From assembly GCF_014654725.1 (NCBI RefSeq), contig NZ_JACVZV010000002.1, positions 1 to 64,000 on the forward strand: a stretch of 64,000 nt of DNA, written 5' to 3'. The notes under the pieces were generated by a model that saw nothing but the letters and a program-made list of their open reading frames with translations, was not told the DNA's origin and made no database searches. A program made the translations under genes and the position numbers. Within the stretch, counting starts at the first letter, position 1; the number at the start of each line of letters is the position of its first letter. The stretch comes from Vulcanococcus sp. Clear-D1. GTDB lineage: Bacteria > Cyanobacteriota > Cyanobacteriia > PCC-6307 > Cyanobiaceae. Shown here one piece after another: positions 34,288 through 43,525 of the stretch.

Positions 34288-34964
34288 TGCAAGCCCCAGC
34301 CCCTCTGCTGCAACGCCTGCAAGCAACAGCCGGCATGCAAGGCGGGCGCCGGCTGGTGCTGCTGCTCACCCAGCTTGGCGACTTCGACTCGATGGAGTAC
34401 GCCCAGGCCCTGGCACCAGAGCTGCCGAAGCTGGAAGGGGCTGGCATCCACACCCTGGCGATTGCCATTGGCGACGCCGCCGGAGCCGAACGCTTCTGCC
34501 GCCACACCGGGTTTCCCCGCACCGCCTTGGAGGTGGATGCCGAGCCCACGCTCCATCGAGACCTGGGGCTCTACGAAGGCCTGAAAACCCCTGGCGGCCC
34601 ATGGCCCGGGTTGCTGTTGATGTGTGCCGGCATCGGCTCGCCAGGCACCTTGGCTGAGGTGCTGCGCGGCTACACCGGTGATCGCAACGCCCCGCAGCGC
34701 ATCGACAGCCCGCTGTTCCGCTTCGCTGGTGGAGAGGGGTTCCAACGGCCCTTTGAACTCGCCACCGTGCGGCTGCGCAACATGACGGAGGTGCTGGGCA
34801 ACTGGGGCACCTATGTACCCCGCAACGACTTCATCACCCAACGCGGCGGCACCTTCCTGATCGATCCCGACGACAGCCTCCTCTACAGCCACCGTGATCC
34901 AGGCATCCTCGGTTTCTCCGCCACGATGAACCGGCCCCTCAGCTTCCTTGACCCCTTCCTGTGA
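34287..34964 (+). CDS. AhpC/TSA-like (peroxiredoxin-like) protein
   Basis: 225 residues. LVLLLTQLGDFDSMEYAQAL and TLAIAIGDAAGAERFCRHTG followed by LGLYEGLKTPGGPWPGLLLM follow the PRX-like_2 (AhpC/TSA) cyanobacterial family. The resolving or peroxidatic Cys is unclear: only FCRHTG and LLMCAG are candidates, so peroxidase activity is not assured. Translationally coupled to the Coq4-like gene. Confidence 0.6.
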   Translation: MQAPAPLLQRLQATAGMQGGRRLVLLLTQLGDFDSMEYAQALAPELPKLEGAGIHTLAIAIGDAAGAERFCRHTGFPRTALEVDAEPTLHRDLGLYEGLKTPGGPWPGLLLMCAGIGSPGTLAEVLRGYTGDRNAPQRIDSPLFRFAGGEGFQRPFELATVRLRNMTEVLGNWGTYVPRNDFITQRGGTFLIDPDDSLLYSHRDPGILGFSATMNRPLSFLDPFL

Positions 34965-34992
34965 AACTGGTGCACCAGCAGCGGCAGGGGCC

Positions 34993-35208
34993 ATGTCTCT
35001 CGATCAACTGAAGGCGTTCCTGGCCAAGATGCAGGCCGATGAAAGCCTCAAGAGGCAGGTGCTCGCTGCAGCTACAGCCGACGATGTTGCTCAAATCGCA
35101 CTGAAGCTTGGCTTTGAGTTCTCAGGGGATGAACTGCTGAGGGCTTCAGGCAAAAAATTCGATCGGGTGACGGTTCGTAAAAACGACATCCCGGGCGAAT
35201 ACAACTAA
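34993..35208 (+). CDS. Nif11-like leader peptide family protein
   Basis: 71 residues. MSLDQLKAFLAKMQADESLK, then AAATADDVAQIALKLGFEFSGDEL is the Nif11 domain found at the N-terminus of many RiPP precursors. It lacks a Gly-Gly cleavage site and a Cys/Ser/Thr-rich core; the tail is KFDRVTVRKNDIPGEYN. AGGGG precedes the ATG by two bases. No lanthipeptide or other modifying enzyme or peptidase-transporter lies nearby, so it may be a non-precursor member. Confidence 0.8.
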   Translation: MSLDQLKAFLAKMQADESLKRQVLAAATADDVAQIALKLGFEFSGDELLRASGKKFDRVTVRKNDIPGEYN

Positions 35209-35597
35209 TACAACCGTTCGTACGCCAAGGGCTGACGCGGCTCCAGCTTGAGGCTCCAGATCCCCCCACTCGCCTGACCTTTGAGGTCTTGCAGCAAGGC
35301 CTTGGTGTCGCCGGTATTCAGCCAACGGGCCTTCATCGCCGGCAGTGCATCCTGCAGAGCTTCAATGGGAACGGCGACCAGCAACAGGCTGTGATCGCCG
35401 CCAGCTCGGCTGAGGGCTCCTTGGTCGCTGCGTTGCCACACCCGGAGCATGAGTTCGAGCGCCTGTTGGTGCCCCACTTCACCAGGATCGGCATCGGCTG
35501 CCAGGGGTTCTCGCAGCGATTTGCCCTGCAGCGGCATCGCCCGCTCGCCGTTCTGCTCCAGCAGGGCCAGCGCAATCAGATAAGGAGCGTCAGCCAT
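35205..35597 (-). CDS. Conserved cyanobacterial hypothetical protein
   Basis: 130 residues from ATG 35597. MADAPYLIALALLEQNGERA opens a soluble alpha/beta protein; VAVPIEALQDALPAMKARWL is another amphipathic block. Similar proteins seem common in cyanobacteria, but I know no function. Its start overlaps the end of thiD by eight bases, so it is cotranscribed with it. Confidence 0.5.
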   Translation of the reverse strand: MADAPYLIALALLEQNGERAMPLQGKSLREPLAADADPGEVGHQQALELMLRVWQRSDQGALSRAGGDHSLLLVAVPIEALQDALPAMKARWLNTGDTKALLQDLKGQASGGIWSLKLEPRQPLAYERLY

Positions 35598-36393
35598 CGG
35601 ACTCAAGCAACGGATGCCAATGACACAGTGGACCCTGGCCAGCCCCAATGGCTAGCCCAAAGCGCAGGCCACGCTCCACAAAGCGCTTGGCTTGCTCAAC
35701 GGCCTCCAGCAGCGGCAAGCCCTTGGCCCGCAACGCCGTGATCGCCGCCCCCAGGGTGCAACCACTGCCGTGGGTGTGGGTGGTTGCCACCGGTTGATGC
35801 CGCAACCACTGGCCGGATGCCTGGCGCTGCAGCAAGTAATCGCTACCGCGCAATGCCGGGATGCCGCCGCCTTTGATCAGCACCGCTTGAGGCCCCAGCT
35901 CCAGCAGGGCTGCAGCCGCCCGCTCCACATCGCTCGCGCTTTCCACCGGCAACCCGCTCAGCAGCTGCGCTTCGTGGATGTTGGGTGTGATCAGCTCCGC
36001 CAGCGGCAGGAGCTGCTGCTGGTAAGCCTCAATCGCATCGGCTTCTAGCAGTACCGAACCCGCCCGCGACACCATTACTGGATCAATCAGCCGCGGAATG
36101 GCCAATGGGCGCAACGCGGCAGCGGTGGCCTCGATCAGTGCTCGGTTGAGCAACATCCCGGTTTTCAGCGCCGCCACCGGCAGATCGCTCAACACGGCCT
36201 CGATCTGGGCAGTCAGTCCCTCGGGGGGCAGGGCATCCACACGGTTCACACCGCAGGTGTTCTGCGCCGTGACGCAGGTGATGGCCGAGCAGCCATGCAC
36301 CTGCAGGGCCAGAAAGGTTTTCAGATCGGCCTGGATGCCGGCACCACCGCCGGAATCACTGCCACCGATCGAGAGGGCGATCGCTGGAACCAT
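35590..36393 (-). CDS. thiD: Hydroxymethylpyrimidine/phosphomethylpyrimidine kinase ThiD
   Basis: 267 residues. It phosphorylates HMP and HMP-P in thiamine synthesis. Signature blocks: IALSIGGSDSGGGAGIQADL at the start, VHGCSAITCVTAQNT, VLSDLPVAALKTGML, IDPVMVSRAGSVLLE, and the anion-hole THTHGSGCTLGAAITALRAKG. The length is normal for the family. ATG 36393. It overlaps the zinc-ribbon gene upstream and the hypothetical downstream, forming a minus-strand transcript. Confidence 0.92.
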   Translation of the reverse strand: MVPAIALSIGGSDSGGGAGIQADLKTFLALQVHGCSAITCVTAQNTCGVNRVDALPPEGLTAQIEAVLSDLPVAALKTGMLLNRALIEATAAALRPLAIPRLIDPVMVSRAGSVLLEADAIEAYQQQLLPLAELITPNIHEAQLLSGLPVESASDVERAAAALLELGPQAVLIKGGGIPALRGSDYLLQRQASGQWLRHQPVATTHTHGSGCTLGAAITALRAKGLPLLEAVEQAKRFVERGLRFGLAIGAGQGPLCHWHPLLESDG

Positions 36394-36625
36394 GGGGTGT
36401 GAAGGGCAACCGTGATCCTGGATCCAGGGCCGCCAGCGCCGCCGCGGCCATCACCAGGCCCAGGAGCCACCAACGCCAAGACCTCCGCCCAGACCTGAGC
36501 GGCAGGATGCCTTTTCCGCCCTGCTTCACGCCCTGCAGAGGGGTACCGCAACGGCCGCACACCATGCGCCCCCCCAGGCTGCGATCGGCCCGAACGGACC
36601 AGCTGCCGCAACGCGGACAGGCCAT
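36356..36625 (-). CDS. Zinc-ribbon membrane protein
   Basis: 89 residues. CPRCGSWSVRADRSLGG then CGRCGTP forms a two-CxxC zinc ribbon at the N-terminus; one transmembrane helix follows (WWLLGLVMAAAALAAL). The architecture is common among membrane-tethered zinc-ribbon hypotheticals. It overlaps thiD by 38 bases. Confidence 0.6.
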   Translation of the reverse strand: MACPRCGSWSVRADRSLGGRMVCGRCGTPLQGVKQGGKGILPLRSGRRSWRWWLLGLVMAAAALAALDPGSRLPFTPHGSSDRPLDRWQ

Positions 36626-36632
36626 GGCGAGC

Positions 36633-37157
36633 TCAGGGCGCGGTTGCGGTCATGTTGGCAACGGCGGACGCGTTATCGGCGAGTCGCCATAGGGCAAGGC
36701 CACCGCCACGCCCCCGCGCCGCCAACCAACCCGATGGATCCCGGTGGATCAAGGCGAAGAAAGGCATGCGCTGCGGAGCAGGCGCCGGCAAGGTGCGCTC
36801 CACAAGGCGCCATCCCCCCAGGCTGAGCTGCAGCTGCTCAAAGCTGAACAGCAGCAGGGGCCGCTTGCCCTCCAGCCGGCCGCGACCGCGGAAGCGCAGC
36901 TCCACCGCCCCCAGATTCACGGCATTGCTGAGCAGCAGGCCCTCTGGATCGGTGCCGATCTCCAGCCGAGCGGACAGCCCACGCAACAGCCAACCACTGA
37001 AAGCTGAGGCGCGCTGCTGCCCCTTGGGCCACACCAGCTGAAGCTGCCAGCAACCCTGCAGCGCATCAGCCTCCACGCCACTGCCTGAGCGGCGCGCCTG
37101 TTGCTCCAGTTGCAGCAGCTCACGGGCGCTCACCTCTGACGATGCGGATGCGCTCAT
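36633..37157 (-). CDS. Conserved cyanobacterial hypothetical protein
   Basis: 174 residues. GCWQLQLVWPKGQQRASAFS, then RFRGRGRLEGKRPLLLFSFE and MPFFALIHRDPSGWLAARGR suggest a beta-barrel similar to the PAP/fibrillin-type or lipocalin-like fold, including the ALIxRxxxGWLAARGRGGG ending. This is an analogy, not a confirmed family. ATG 37157 overlaps the stop of the methyltransferase gene by four bases, so they are coupled. Confidence 0.5.
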   Translation of the reverse strand: MSASASSEVSARELLQLEQQARRSGSGVEADALQGCWQLQLVWPKGQQRASAFSGWLLRGLSARLEIGTDPEGLLLSNAVNLGAVELRFRGRGRLEGKRPLLLFSFEQLQLSLGGWRLVERTLPAPAPQRMPFFALIHRDPSGWLAARGRGGGLALWRLADNASAVANMTATAP

Positions 37158-37843
37158 TGCGGCTTGGTAGCGATCACGGAAAAGAACGGATCCCCCTTGC
37201 CGCCCACTAGCCCTTTCAGGCCCGCGGCGCGGGTTTCTTCCGCCACGATCTCGGGTTTGAGCCATCCCTGGGCCATCAACACCTCGGCCACATAGGTGAG
37301 GTGATCACGGTCGCTGCCATCCGCCCAGATCTGCGGGGCTTTGGTGAAAAACATCCGATTGGAAAACGACACCATCACCTGCCCGCCGGGACGGGTGATG
37401 CGCAGCAATTCGGCGGCCACCGCCTCGGGGTATTGCAGGTATTGCCAACCCGCCACGATCAGCACGGCATCCACGCTGTTGACCTTGAGCGGAATCTCCT
37501 GATTGAGGTTGAGGTTCTGCAGCCAATAGCTATCGAGCCGCTTGTTCGCCGCCAGCTCCTTCTCATTGAGGCCGTGGCCGATCACGCGCTCATAGATCCC
37601 GTCGTCCGGCAGATGCGACACCCAGCTCGACATCAGGTCGAGCACCACAGCACGGGCCGGGATGCGGTCGCGATAGAGCTGGGTGAGCCGGGCGCGAAAG
37701 GCATCGTCGAGATGCTGCACGAACCGGGGTTCGGCATAGAACAGCTGGTCATCGCTGCTGTCCCATTTGCGGCGCTGCGCCTCCGTGAGCACCTGAACCG
37801 CCACAACCACCGCACGACTGGCCCGAGACGCTAACGGTGGCAA
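37154..37843 (-). CDS. Class I SAM-dependent methyltransferase
   Basis: 229 residues. VVLDLMSSWVSHLPDD occupies the motif I position, with a non-canonical DLMSSW instead of DxGxGxG. VNSVDAVLIVAGWQYLQYPE and LLRITRPGGQVMVSFSNRMF are motifs of the methyltransferase fold. Such DLMSSxxSHLP proteins are widespread in phototrophs. Substrate unknown. Confidence 0.7.
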   Translation of the reverse strand: MPPLASRASRAVVVAVQVLTEAQRRKWDSSDDQLFYAEPRFVQHLDDAFRARLTQLYRDRIPARAVVLDLMSSWVSHLPDDGIYERVIGHGLNEKELAANKRLDSYWLQNLNLNQEIPLKVNSVDAVLIVAGWQYLQYPEAVAAELLRITRPGGQVMVSFSNRMFFTKAPQIWADGSDRDHLTYVAEVLMAQGWLKPEIVAEETRAAGLKGLVGGKGDPFFSVIATKPQ

Positions 37844-37887
37844 GGCTGATCTGAGCGATCACACTGCCTAACAGCTGCTTCATCGCC

Positions 37888-38307
37888 TTGCGAGGCCTCT
37901 CTTCAGCCATCTCGGCTGCTGCGCTGATCGCTGTTGCGCCGGGGCATCCTGCCCAGGCCCAACCCGTTGATTGCAACCAAGCCTTCAGCACCGTGGAACT
38001 CACGGCGTGCACGCGCGAAGCCCTCGAGCGCAAAAACCAACAGCTCCGGCAGGCGATGCAGGCTGTTGCACGCGAGGCCGCAGCCACACCCGGTGGAACC
38101 TTTCAACCCATCTGGACAGACAGCCTCACCAACGTCTTCAAAACCACGCCTGATCCGCTGCAGCAATACGAGGCTTTCCGTGCAGCCCGCAACACCGCCT
38201 GCATCTACATGAACTCGCTGTCGCTGCAGGGCACCGGCTTTGGCATCTTCGTGGCCAACTGCGAGATCAAGCTCACCGACGTGTTGCTGGAGAAACTTGG
38301 CAACTGA
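37888..38307 (+). CDS. LprI/DUF1311-type secreted protein
   Basis: 139 residues with a signal peptide (SSAISAAALIAVAPGHPAQA). The mature start DCNQAFSTVELTACTREALE matches the lysozyme-inhibitor LprI N-terminal motif (C...A.S..E...C). Four Cys are present, likely two disulfides in the periplasm. TTG start at 37888 because no ATG gives a signal peptide. The role is probably periplasmic, but inhibitor activity is unproven. Confidence 0.65.
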   Translation: MRGLSSAISAAALIAVAPGHPAQAQPVDCNQAFSTVELTACTREALERKNQQLRQAMQAVAREAAATPGGTFQPIWTDSLTNVFKTTPDPLQQYEAFRAARNTACIYMNSLSLQGTGFGIFVANCEIKLTDVLLEKLGN

Positions 38308-39526
38308 TCTGTCCACCGTGGATCTGGCCGTGATCGGGGCCGGCACCGCGGGCTGCGCCCTGGCAGCCGCCCTGCGCCTCAGGGGCTGGAGTGGGTCGAT
38401 CACGCTGCTGGAGATCGGTCGGGGCACGGGAGGGCGCACCGCCACACGGCGTTCCCGCAGGGATCCGAGCTTCGCCCTCAACCACGGCGCTCCGCTGTTC
38501 AACATCAGCGCCAACCCCGAGCCCAGACTGCTTGAACCGCTACGCCAGGGCGGCTGGATCGCGCCCTTCAAGGGTGCGATCTACAGCCTTGATGGTGATG
38601 GGCGGCTAGGGGCAGCGCTGCCGGCCCCGCTCAGCAGCGGCGCGCTTTGGCAAGGGTCACCTCACATGGATGGCCTCTGCCGCGGCTTGCTCTCTCTGGC
38701 GCAACAGAACCAACCAACGCGGCTGATGAGCGGCACCCTGGTGCGCCAGCTCGAGCCCCTGACCGACGGCAAGGGCTGGAGGCTCTACGGGAGCGAAGGG
38801 CAACCGCTGCTGGATTGCCACTGGCTGGTGCTCAGTGGAACCCTGCTGGCGGATCCCCGCTGCCAAGGCGTGTTCGGGTGGTCTGAGGTGCCGCTGCAGC
38901 GGGCTGCTGATCAGCGGGGCGATCCACAACTGCTGCAGGCTTCGGCAGCTCTGGCGGCAATCAAATCAACCGCGAGCAGCAACCTGCTGCTCAGCCTCGG
39001 CGAGGTGAGCGCCGCCGCCTGGAGGCTGCAACCTTGGTCACTTCTGCAGTTCACCCCGGACGCACAGGAGCGCTGGGGTATCCGGCGGGTCTCGCTGCAG
39101 GCGATGGCAGACGGGCGCTGGGGTGTTGTGGTGGAATCCAGCGCCGCCTTCGCCGAGCGACATCTGCAGGTGCATGGCTCGCGCTCTTCAGCGGCCCAGG
39201 TCCTGGGCGCGGCACCGCAGCCCCAGGCCGAAGCGCAGGTGATCAAAGCCCTGGATCAGGCCCTGCAGGATGCGCTCAACCTGAGCACCGCCGGCGGCGA
39301 GGGTCAGCTGATGCGCTGGGGCGCAGCCTTTCCGAAGGAACCGGGCCTGCCCCCCAAGCTGAGCCTCTGCCCGGACAGCCACATCGGCTTCTGCGGGGAT
39401 GCGATCGCGGGCCTGGGTTTCGGGCGGGTGGAAGGCGCTCTGCGCAGCGCCGAGGCGCTGGCGGAGCAGCTGCAGAAGGTAGGGGCTGAACAACTTCATT
39501 CGGGGATCAACGTTCAGCCAAATTGA
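38297..39526 (+). CDS. FAD/NAD(P)-binding oxidoreductase (renalase-like)
   Basis: About 409 residues. Dinucleotide-binding motif VDLAVIGAGTAGCALAAALR at the start; the second motif GRGTGGRTATRRSRR and the C-terminal FCGDAIAGLGFGRVEGAL complete the FAD site of the renalase/amine-oxidase-like group. TTG 38297 is preceded by GGAG with good spacing; GTG 38318 is the alternative. It overlaps the preceding gene by 11 bases. Substrate unknown. Confidence 0.72.
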   Translation: MATDLSTVDLAVIGAGTAGCALAAALRLRGWSGSITLLEIGRGTGGRTATRRSRRDPSFALNHGAPLFNISANPEPRLLEPLRQGGWIAPFKGAIYSLDGDGRLGAALPAPLSSGALWQGSPHMDGLCRGLLSLAQQNQPTRLMSGTLVRQLEPLTDGKGWRLYGSEGQPLLDCHWLVLSGTLLADPRCQGVFGWSEVPLQRAADQRGDPQLLQASAALAAIKSTASSNLLLSLGEVSAAAWRLQPWSLLQFTPDAQERWGIRRVSLQAMADGRWGVVVESSAAFAERHLQVHGSRSSAAQVLGAAPQPQAEAQVIKALDQALQDALNLSTAGGEGQLMRWGAAFPKEPGLPPKLSLCPDSHIGFCGDAIAGLGFGRVEGALRSAEALAEQLQKVGAEQLHSGINVQPN

Positions 39527-39699
39527 CAACAGCGAGCTTGAGCCAGCCAGCAGCCCAATCCCGCCCAGAAACCACCACTAAACCCCTATGCAGGCCAGGC
39601 GGCAGAGCAACACACAAACCAACCAAAAGACCTCCTGCGTTGGTGAACATTCATCACAACCAAGGCAACACCAGGGTCCACGACTAAGGTGCCCAGAGA

Positions 39700-41298
39700 A
39701 TGAATCAAATAATGGCGACATCTTCTCAAGCAAAAAGCCTTCGCCGCCACTTCGATGGCTTGTATGTTTTCGGCGACAGCCTTAGCGACTACGGCTCTCG
39801 CGCTGCGGAAGCCGAGAGAGAGGTCTTCTATCCCGATGCATCACCATCCTGGAGTGGCGTTACCTTCAGTAACGGACAAAGCAATTGGCAGACACGCCTG
39901 TCCAAAACACTTGGTCTACATCCGGGACGGCTCACCAATCAAGCCAATCTCCCAGCAGATCCCTATTACCTGTACGCCAACAACCTGGTCAGCCCACCAG
40001 ATCTAGCCAACAAAACGCGCCGCGGCACGTCTTACGCCATTGGAGGCGCCACCACAGGAACCTCCACCATTTATCAAGTCAGCGACCCTGCGCTATCGGC
40101 GCAGCTGCAACTGGACAACCTTGGGGTTGCAACTCAGATCAACACAGCCCTCGGTCAGCAGGGAGTACGCCTTGATAGCGATCAACTCGCCGTCGTCTGG
40201 GCTGGCGGCAACGACCTTCTACTTGCAGCTGGCGCCGAACAGCCGCTGGATTCAACCCTGAATCAAGTCGTTAACCAATTGCGCAACGACTTGGAAACAA
40301 CCCTGCGCTTTGGCGATGCGCGGCAAGCGATTCTGGCCGCCATTGCACCGATCACAGGCGACGTGAATGGCGTGGAGTACCAGGCGCCTTTCCTCACGGG
40401 CTTGATCCTGGCCGGGAATGCTCCCACAGCCCCCGACTGGCTCAAGCAATGGGTCGCTCAGATCGATGCCGGCATCATCGATCAATTCCGGTCAGATGTA
40501 GAGGCCATGGTGGCCGACGTCCAGAAAGCCTTTCCGTACACGAATCTCATCAACTTTAACCCGGAATACCAAGCTCAGTACAACAAGTTTGGCAAGAAAC
40601 TGGGCGATTTTTCCGACTACGGCATCGAGAACACCCTGATCGCGGCACAAAGCTCGATTGATCAAGGCCAACCCACAAAGAGTTATCTCTACTTCGATGA
40701 CCTGCATCCGACTAGCAGTGGCCACCACATGCTGGGCAATGCGATTGAACTCACACTCAAGAGCGTTCGGAGCCGCACAGCTGAAGCCACGCTCACCAAT
40801 ACGATCAAGAGTCGAGCTCCCGTGATTCATGGCACACGCGAGAATGATCTGATCATCGGTCAAAGCCGTGATCAGGTTTTGCAAGGGCGACGCGGCAATG
40901 ACGTGCTGATTGGCCGTGGCCGGGGGGAACTGATCTCCGGCGGACCGGGCGATGATCTCCTCGAAGGACGAGGTGGCGATGAGCGTCTCCGGGGCGACGC
41001 CGGGGCAGACTTCTTTCGCTTCACTCAGGCCGACACGGCAGTGGGCGGGCTTGATCGGATCCTTGATTTCAATCCCGAACAAGGCGACCGTCTAGGCATC
41101 AATGCTGTGCTCGGCCTATCCAACAGCCTGAGCGGAGCGGGATGGACTTACATCGGCTCCGATTCATTCGATGGCAGCGCTGGCCAACTGCGCTTTGACA
41201 GCGGCCTGCTTCAAGGCGACCTCAACGGCGATGGCAGAGCTGAACTTCAGATCCGCCTGAATGGCATCAGCACCTTCAACACTGACTGGATCAGCTGA
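39700..41298 (+). CDS. Secreted GDSL/SGNH esterase with RTX repeats
   Basis: 532 residues. SGNH blocks: YVFGDSLSDYGSRA (Ser nucleophile), VVWAGGNDLLLAAG (Asn block), and YFDDLHPTSSGHHMLG (Asp/His). The Ca-binding nonapeptide repeats follow at ~395-440 (NDLIIGQ, GNDVLIGRGRGE, GGPGDDLLEGRGGDERLRGD), then a serralysin-type C-terminus (GGLDRILDFNPEQGDRLGI). No N-terminal signal peptide, so type I secretion is expected. It would cleave lipids or esters outside the cell. The 170-bp spacer upstream holds nothing else recognised. Confidence 0.85.
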   Translation: MNQIMATSSQAKSLRRHFDGLYVFGDSLSDYGSRAAEAEREVFYPDASPSWSGVTFSNGQSNWQTRLSKTLGLHPGRLTNQANLPADPYYLYANNLVSPPDLANKTRRGTSYAIGGATTGTSTIYQVSDPALSAQLQLDNLGVATQINTALGQQGVRLDSDQLAVVWAGGNDLLLAAGAEQPLDSTLNQVVNQLRNDLETTLRFGDARQAILAAIAPITGDVNGVEYQAPFLTGLILAGNAPTAPDWLKQWVAQIDAGIIDQFRSDVEAMVADVQKAFPYTNLINFNPEYQAQYNKFGKKLGDFSDYGIENTLIAAQSSIDQGQPTKSYLYFDDLHPTSSGHHMLGNAIELTLKSVRSRTAEATLTNTIKSRAPVIHGTRENDLIIGQSRDQVLQGRRGNDVLIGRGRGELISGGPGDDLLEGRGGDERLRGDAGADFFRFTQADTAVGGLDRILDFNPEQGDRLGINAVLGLSNSLSGAGWTYIGSDSFDGSAGQLRFDSGLLQGDLNGDGRAELQIRLNGISTFNTDWIS

Positions 41299-41304
41299 GG
41301 GCGC

Positions 41305-42921
41305 CTAGAGCCCCAGCTCCTGCAGCAAGGCCTTCTGCTTGGCCAAAGGCACAAAGCTGTGGGCCGCCATCGCCCCGCTCACAGCCACCGGTGGTACACC
41401 GATTCCTGGGAACACGCCGGCACCGCAGAGCTGCAGCCCCTCAATCGGCGTGTTGCCAGCGGGGAATGGCGAACGATCGGCGCCGATGGCTGGTCCATAG
41501 CTCCCCTGATGCACCCGCAGGTAGCGACGGTGCGTGTGGGGCGTGCCCTGAAGCTCCAGCACGATCCGATCGGCCAGATCGGGCACCAGCTGGCTGAACA
41601 CCTCACGAAAAATCTCACAACGCTCCGCCTTCAGCGCCTCATAGACCGCACTGCCCGGCTCCAGATCCCGCCAGAGCTCCCACGGCTCATTGGCCGGGCT
41701 GTAGGCATGCAGCAGGTGATGGCCCTCCGGCGCCAGCTGCGGATCCAGCAGCGATGGCATGGAGAACACGAGCATGTTGCGCTCGGCACCAATGCCGCGC
41801 TGCCAGTCGCCCACCCACACATGGTGGATCGGCAAGGCGTCGACTCCCTCACCACCACGCAGACCCACATGCCAGTGCAGAAAGCTGGCGCAAGCCGGCG
41901 TGGCGGCAGTCTGCCGGTGCCAACGCCGTGGCACGCCGTCTTCGGGCAGAAGATCGAGCGTGTCCCAGGGGCTGGCATTGCTCACCACACCGAGCCGTGC
42001 ATCAAGGAGCTCGCCGTTCTCCAGCTCCACACCGATGGCGCGGTTGCCCTCGAGGCGGATCTGGCGCACAGCAGCTCGGCAGCGCAGCTCACCGCCGTGG
42101 CGCCGCAAACCGCGCACCAACGCCTCGGCCACCGCGGCGCTACCGCCAAGGGGGTAGTCGAGGCTGGCATTCGGCTCAAACCATTCGCCGAACAGGGTGG
42201 CCATCGCGGCGGCGCTGGTCTGATCCATCGGCAGGCCGGAGATCAGGAAACAGAGCATCTCCACCCAATGGAGCAGGAAGGGATCGCGCAGATGCCGCCG
42301 TGCCATCGGCCCGAAGGCCCCACCCAGCGCAGCCAACCGCGGTGCCTGGCGCAACAGCGTGGCCGAACCCCGCGCACCCAACACTCCAGCCATGCCCAGG
42401 CCGGGCCGCATCGCCAGCAGCGGGAGTGATCCGGCGGCGCGGCAATAGGGCTCCAACCAGGCCATGAACGCCCGCCACTCCTCGACCGCCGCCGCTCCCC
42501 TCAGCTGACGCACAGCCTCGAAAAACGGCTCGGCACCCACGCCGATGCGCAACTGGCCTTCCGGCAGCAGCAGCCCCCACTCTGCGTAGGACACCACCGG
42601 CACCGATTCCCCCACCGCCCGCAGCACCTGGGCCAGGGGATTAGCGGAAGGCCAGCGCCCCAGGCCGCTCCAGAGAGACGGCCCGGATTCGAACTGAAAG
42701 CCGCGGCGCTCGAAGCCGTGAGCAGCCCCCCCGGGACGATCGTGGGCCTCCAGCACCAGCACCTCCAGGCCGTGGCGCGCGGCCAGGGCTCCGCAGCAGA
42801 GGCCCCCGAGGCCGCTGCCCACAATGATCAGATCAGGATGCTGCTGGGCTTTCAGGGCCGCTCGTTCGCGCTGCCCTTCAGTGTGCAGCCCGGCGCCAGA
42901 GGCCGAGCCATTCGTTGTCAC
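41305..42921 (-). CDS. CrtH/phytoene-desaturase-family FAD oxidoreductase
   Basis: 538 residues from GTG 42921, which overlaps the preceding gene. FAD motif LIIVGSGLGGLCCGALAARH and LEAHDRPGGAAHGFERRGFQ; the C-terminal GLQLCGAGVFPGIGVPPVAV matches carotene isomerase/desaturase proteins (COG1233). It may be CrtH-like or a divergent paralogue acting on carotenoids or other isoprenoids. Last gene of the Kir channel, methyltransferase, oxidoreductase run. Confidence 0.75.
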   Translation of the reverse strand: MTTNGSASGAGLHTEGQRERAALKAQQHPDLIIVGSGLGGLCCGALAARHGLEVLVLEAHDRPGGAAHGFERRGFQFESGPSLWSGLGRWPSANPLAQVLRAVGESVPVVSYAEWGLLLPEGQLRIGVGAEPFFEAVRQLRGAAAVEEWRAFMAWLEPYCRAAGSLPLLAMRPGLGMAGVLGARGSATLLRQAPRLAALGGAFGPMARRHLRDPFLLHWVEMLCFLISGLPMDQTSAAAMATLFGEWFEPNASLDYPLGGSAAVAEALVRGLRRHGGELRCRAAVRQIRLEGNRAIGVELENGELLDARLGVVSNASPWDTLDLLPEDGVPRRWHRQTAATPACASFLHWHVGLRGGEGVDALPIHHVWVGDWQRGIGAERNMLVFSMPSLLDPQLAPEGHHLLHAYSPANEPWELWRDLEPGSAVYEALKAERCEIFREVFSQLVPDLADRIVLELQGTPHTHRRYLRVHQGSYGPAIGADRSPFPAGNTPIEGLQLCGAGVFPGIGVPPVAVSGAMAAHSFVPLAKQKALLQELGL

Positions 42922-43525
42922 GAGGTTGGTTGTCGGGGCCAGGGGCGGAATTGGTGGCGGGGAACCACAACTCCTGGCTGAAACCAGCCGCCGTGAAGTC
43001 AGCCACCAGCTGGTCGGCATCGCTGCCGTAGGGCGGTCCGCCCGGGCGGCGATGGCACCAGAACAGCCCAAGCAACCAGCCTTCGGGCTGCAGCAGCCTG
43101 GCGACAGTGCTGCGGTAGGCCTGGCGTAGGGCCGGATCGATGGCGCAATAACAGGTGTGCTCGAGCACGCCATCGCAACTGGCAGAGCCAAGACCAGCCG
43201 CGTCCAGCGCCTCCGCATCGAGCAGATCCGCCTGCACCCAGGTCAGGCGCCCGGCCTGTTCACCATGGAGACGGCGGGCTTCCCGCACAGCTTCAGCGCT
43301 GAAATCCAGCCCCACCACCTCAAAGCCCAGCGAAGCCAACAGCGCTGCCTCGTGGCCGCGGCCGCAGCCAGGCACCAGCACCCGCCCCGGCGGCTGCGGT
43401 GCCTGGGCCTGCTCCTTCAGAAAGCGTGCAAGTGGCGGCGCCGGCGCACCGAGCTCCCAGCGATCCGTGCCGTCGAGGTAGCGCTGATCCCACCAGGAAC
43501 CGGTATCGGGCACAGGAGACGTCAT
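42878..43525 (-). CDS. Thiopurine-methyltransferase-like SAM methyltransferase
   Basis: 215 residues. GSWWDQRYLDGTDRWELGAP at the start, motif I VLVPGCGRGHEAALLASLGF, GLDFSAEAVREAR, and DGVLEHTCYCAIDPALRQAY are features of the TPMT/harmless-to-ozone-layer methyltransferase group, which act on small thiols, halides or metalloids. It overlaps the Kir channel gene by four bases and the FAD oxidoreductase gene by 44. Confidence 0.82.
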   Translation of the reverse strand: MTSPVPDTGSWWDQRYLDGTDRWELGAPAPPLARFLKEQAQAPQPPGRVLVPGCGRGHEAALLASLGFEVVGLDFSAEAVREARRLHGEQAGRLTWVQADLLDAEALDAAGLGSASCDGVLEHTCYCAIDPALRQAYRSTVARLLQPEGWLLGLFWCHRRPGGPPYGSDADQLVADFTAAGFSQELWFPATNSAPGPDNQPRDNEWLGLWRRAAH

